From Actinomortierella ambigua (taxonomy: Eukaryota > Mortierellomycota > Mortierellomycetes > Mortierellales > Mortierellaceae): DNA of 56,886 nt. A program made the position numbers and the translations under genes. Below are positions 55,421 to 56,886 of the stretch, one piece after another. Positions within the stretch are counted from its first letter, which is position 1. Each line of letters begins with the position of its first letter. Below the pieces are notes generated by a model. That model had not been told where the DNA came from, searched no databases, and saw only the letters and a program-made list of their open reading frames with translations. The DNA lies in assembly GCA_016098155.1 (NCBI GenBank), contig JAAAJB010000180.1:1-56886 (forward strand), read 5' to 3'.

Positions 55421-56886
55421 ATGGCTGACCAGCAGCTCCGCCAGTTTGGCAGCGCCGTAAAGGAGAGTATCATTGATCTCCCTCGCAGCGTACCTCGCTA
55501 CATCTACAACAGATTCCCTATTCTCAAGTGGTAACGTCTGAAAACCTCAATGATGACAACATGCAAATACACACGCACATACGCACACATCGCACACAAC
55601 CCACCTTTGCCCTCAATTCTCCCACAACCTTCAAATGCCTATATGATCCCACTTCGCTACATCTGCACACATGTCATATGGCATAAGACAACAATGAGCT
55701 CTTCGGGGGTCACAGGTTCTCGTAACCAATCCCTTTTCGTTCTCTCGCCTTCACCCCTGCCTTGTGCGATGGATCCTTCTCTGAGAAACTAAAAACGAAC
55801 TTTTTTATCTTGGTCCTCCCCCTCCTCTCCCTCTCCCCCTCTCCCTTTCTCTTTCTCTATCGCTCTGCTCCTAAACAGGCTTCCCCGCTACAATCCTTCA
55901 TGGGCTATCCGCGACGCTATTGCAGGCATTACGGTCGCCCTGATCGTGGTGCCACAGGGCATGTCGTACTCTAAAGTCGCTGGTCTGCCTGTCCAGCATG
56001 GCCTGTACTCAGCTTACATTGGTGCCATTTTTTACTGCTTCATGGGCACATCCAAAGATCTCACCATTGGGCCTACCGCCGTTATTTCGCTTATCACTGC
56101 TGCTCTTGTCAACGAACTCCAAGGCAAACTGACACCCCAGGAGGTTGCTGCTGTCTCCTGCCTACTCGTCGGTGCCTTCACCTTTGCTCTCGGTTTCCTG
56201 CGCCTTGGCATCATTCTTGACTTCTTCCCCAACACCGTATTGACCGGCTATACGACCGGTGCCGCCGCCACTATTCTCATCTCGCAGTTGCCCAAGTTGA
56301 TTGGTGTCCAGGGTGTCAACAACCGTGATCCTCCCTACACTGTTATCTACAACACTTGTAAAAACCTGCCCAATGCAAAGTGGCTTGATGCCGTTTTTGG
56401 TGTAGTCGCCTTCGTCCTCCTGATCCTTATTGGCTTGGCCGTCGACCGTTGGGGTCGTGGCAAGTTTTCGATCCAGATGATCAAGATCTCCCGTTTCTGC
56501 ACAGTCGCCATCCTGGCCACGATTATCTCATACCTGATCCATATCGGTGCGCCTGTTGATGCCAAGGGTGAAGTGATTGCCAAGATTTCGATCCTCAAGA
56601 ACGTGCCCAAGGGTCTGCCCCCACCCATGGTGCCCCCCGTCACTTGGGACCTTTTCACCCATATTGTGCCCAAGCTCGTGGCCATCTTGCTCGCGACCAT
56701 TCTGGAACACATCGCTATTGGTAAGGCATTTGCGCGTCGCAACCGCTACAAGATTGAGACGGATCAAGAGCTGCTTGCTCTCGGTGCCGCAAACGTTACT
56801 GCGTCCTTCTTTGGTGCCTACTGTGTTACTGGCTCGTTCTCGCGTTCTGCTGTCAAGGTCCAGTGTGGTGTCAAGACACCCTTTGC
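55421..56886 (+). CDS. SulP/SLC26-family sulfate permease, 3' end outside window
   Basis: Exon 1 is 55421-55530 and exon 2 starts at 55879 and runs off the window end. The first 37 codons are MADQQLRQFGSAVKESIIDL and so on, joined in frame as ILKW / LPRYNPSWAIRD. Then come SulP hallmarks: DAIAGITVALIVVPQGMSYS, AGLPVQHGLYSAYIGAIFY, TSKDLTIGPTAVISLIT, LLVGAFTFALGFLRLG and NTVLTGYTTGAAATI, plus AKISILKNVPKGLPPPMVPP. The visible part (about 370 aa) covers roughly the first nine to ten membrane helices of the transporter. The STAS domain and C-terminus lie beyond 56886. It is a proton-coupled sulfate importer of the plasma membrane in fungi (family knowledge). The intron is 348 nt. Confidence 0.93.

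Noticed and set aside
1..56886. CRISPR arrays, bacterial operons, intact transposons or phage genes
   Set aside because: The window is eukaryotic with spliced genes. I found no array of regular spacers, no terminal inverted repeats with a transposase, and no integrase.

Overview
This is a eukaryotic, fungal nuclear window. Most genes carry short GT-AG introns of about 60-140 nt with pyrimidine-rich acceptors, and UTRs are short. There is one nuclear tRNA and no operon structure. The gene set includes a Tonsoku/TONSL orthologue and a UBL3/MUB protein, together with a secreted S41-type peptidase and an FAD monooxygenase of a kind common in Mortierella relatives. This suggests an early-diverging fungus, probably Mortierellomycotina; that placement is inference from memory of families, not a search. 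One 68-N assembly gap lies inside a pentanucleotide repeat.

Layout, left to right. At 1-6.4 kb are a secreted S41-family peptidase and a decayed tandem copy of it. At 6.4-14.2 kb are a Tim17/22/23-family protein, NSE3 (SMC5/6 complex), NDUFB7 (complex I) and a TPR-LRR Tonsoku-like protein. At 15.8-21.9 kb are an F-box-like protein, S-formylglutathione hydrolase, a thioredoxin-fold protein and a Ctr copper transporter. A gene-poor stretch holding tRNA-Gly(GCC) follows at 21.9-24.1 kb. At 24.1-32.5 kb are a C2-domain protein, SAM50 and an Ulp2-like SUMO protease. At 34.1-41.5 kb are an FAD monooxygenase and a class-II-like eIF4E with a very long N-terminal extension. At 42.5-48.7 kb are MZT1 (MOZART1), UBL3 and molybdenum cofactor sulfurase. 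At 50.5-56.9 kb are a His/Gly/Pro-rich protein and a SulP sulfate permease truncated by the window end.

The genes are mostly independent housekeeping genes. Themes that recur are replication and SUMO-linked genome maintenance (NSE3, TONSL-like, Ulp2) and mitochondrial biogenesis (Tim17 family, NDUFB7, SAM50). Exon structures were rebuilt by eye from splice sites and reading-frame continuity. For most spliced genes the exon lengths add up to an intact frame; the exceptions (SUMO protease N-terminus, FAD monooxygenase motif region) are flagged. The most notable points are the ankyrin-less Tonsoku protein with an apparent 17-nt intron or one-base frameshift, the decaying peptidase duplicate, the very small first exons and microexons, and the eIF4E with a Ser-rich extension of about 424 residues.
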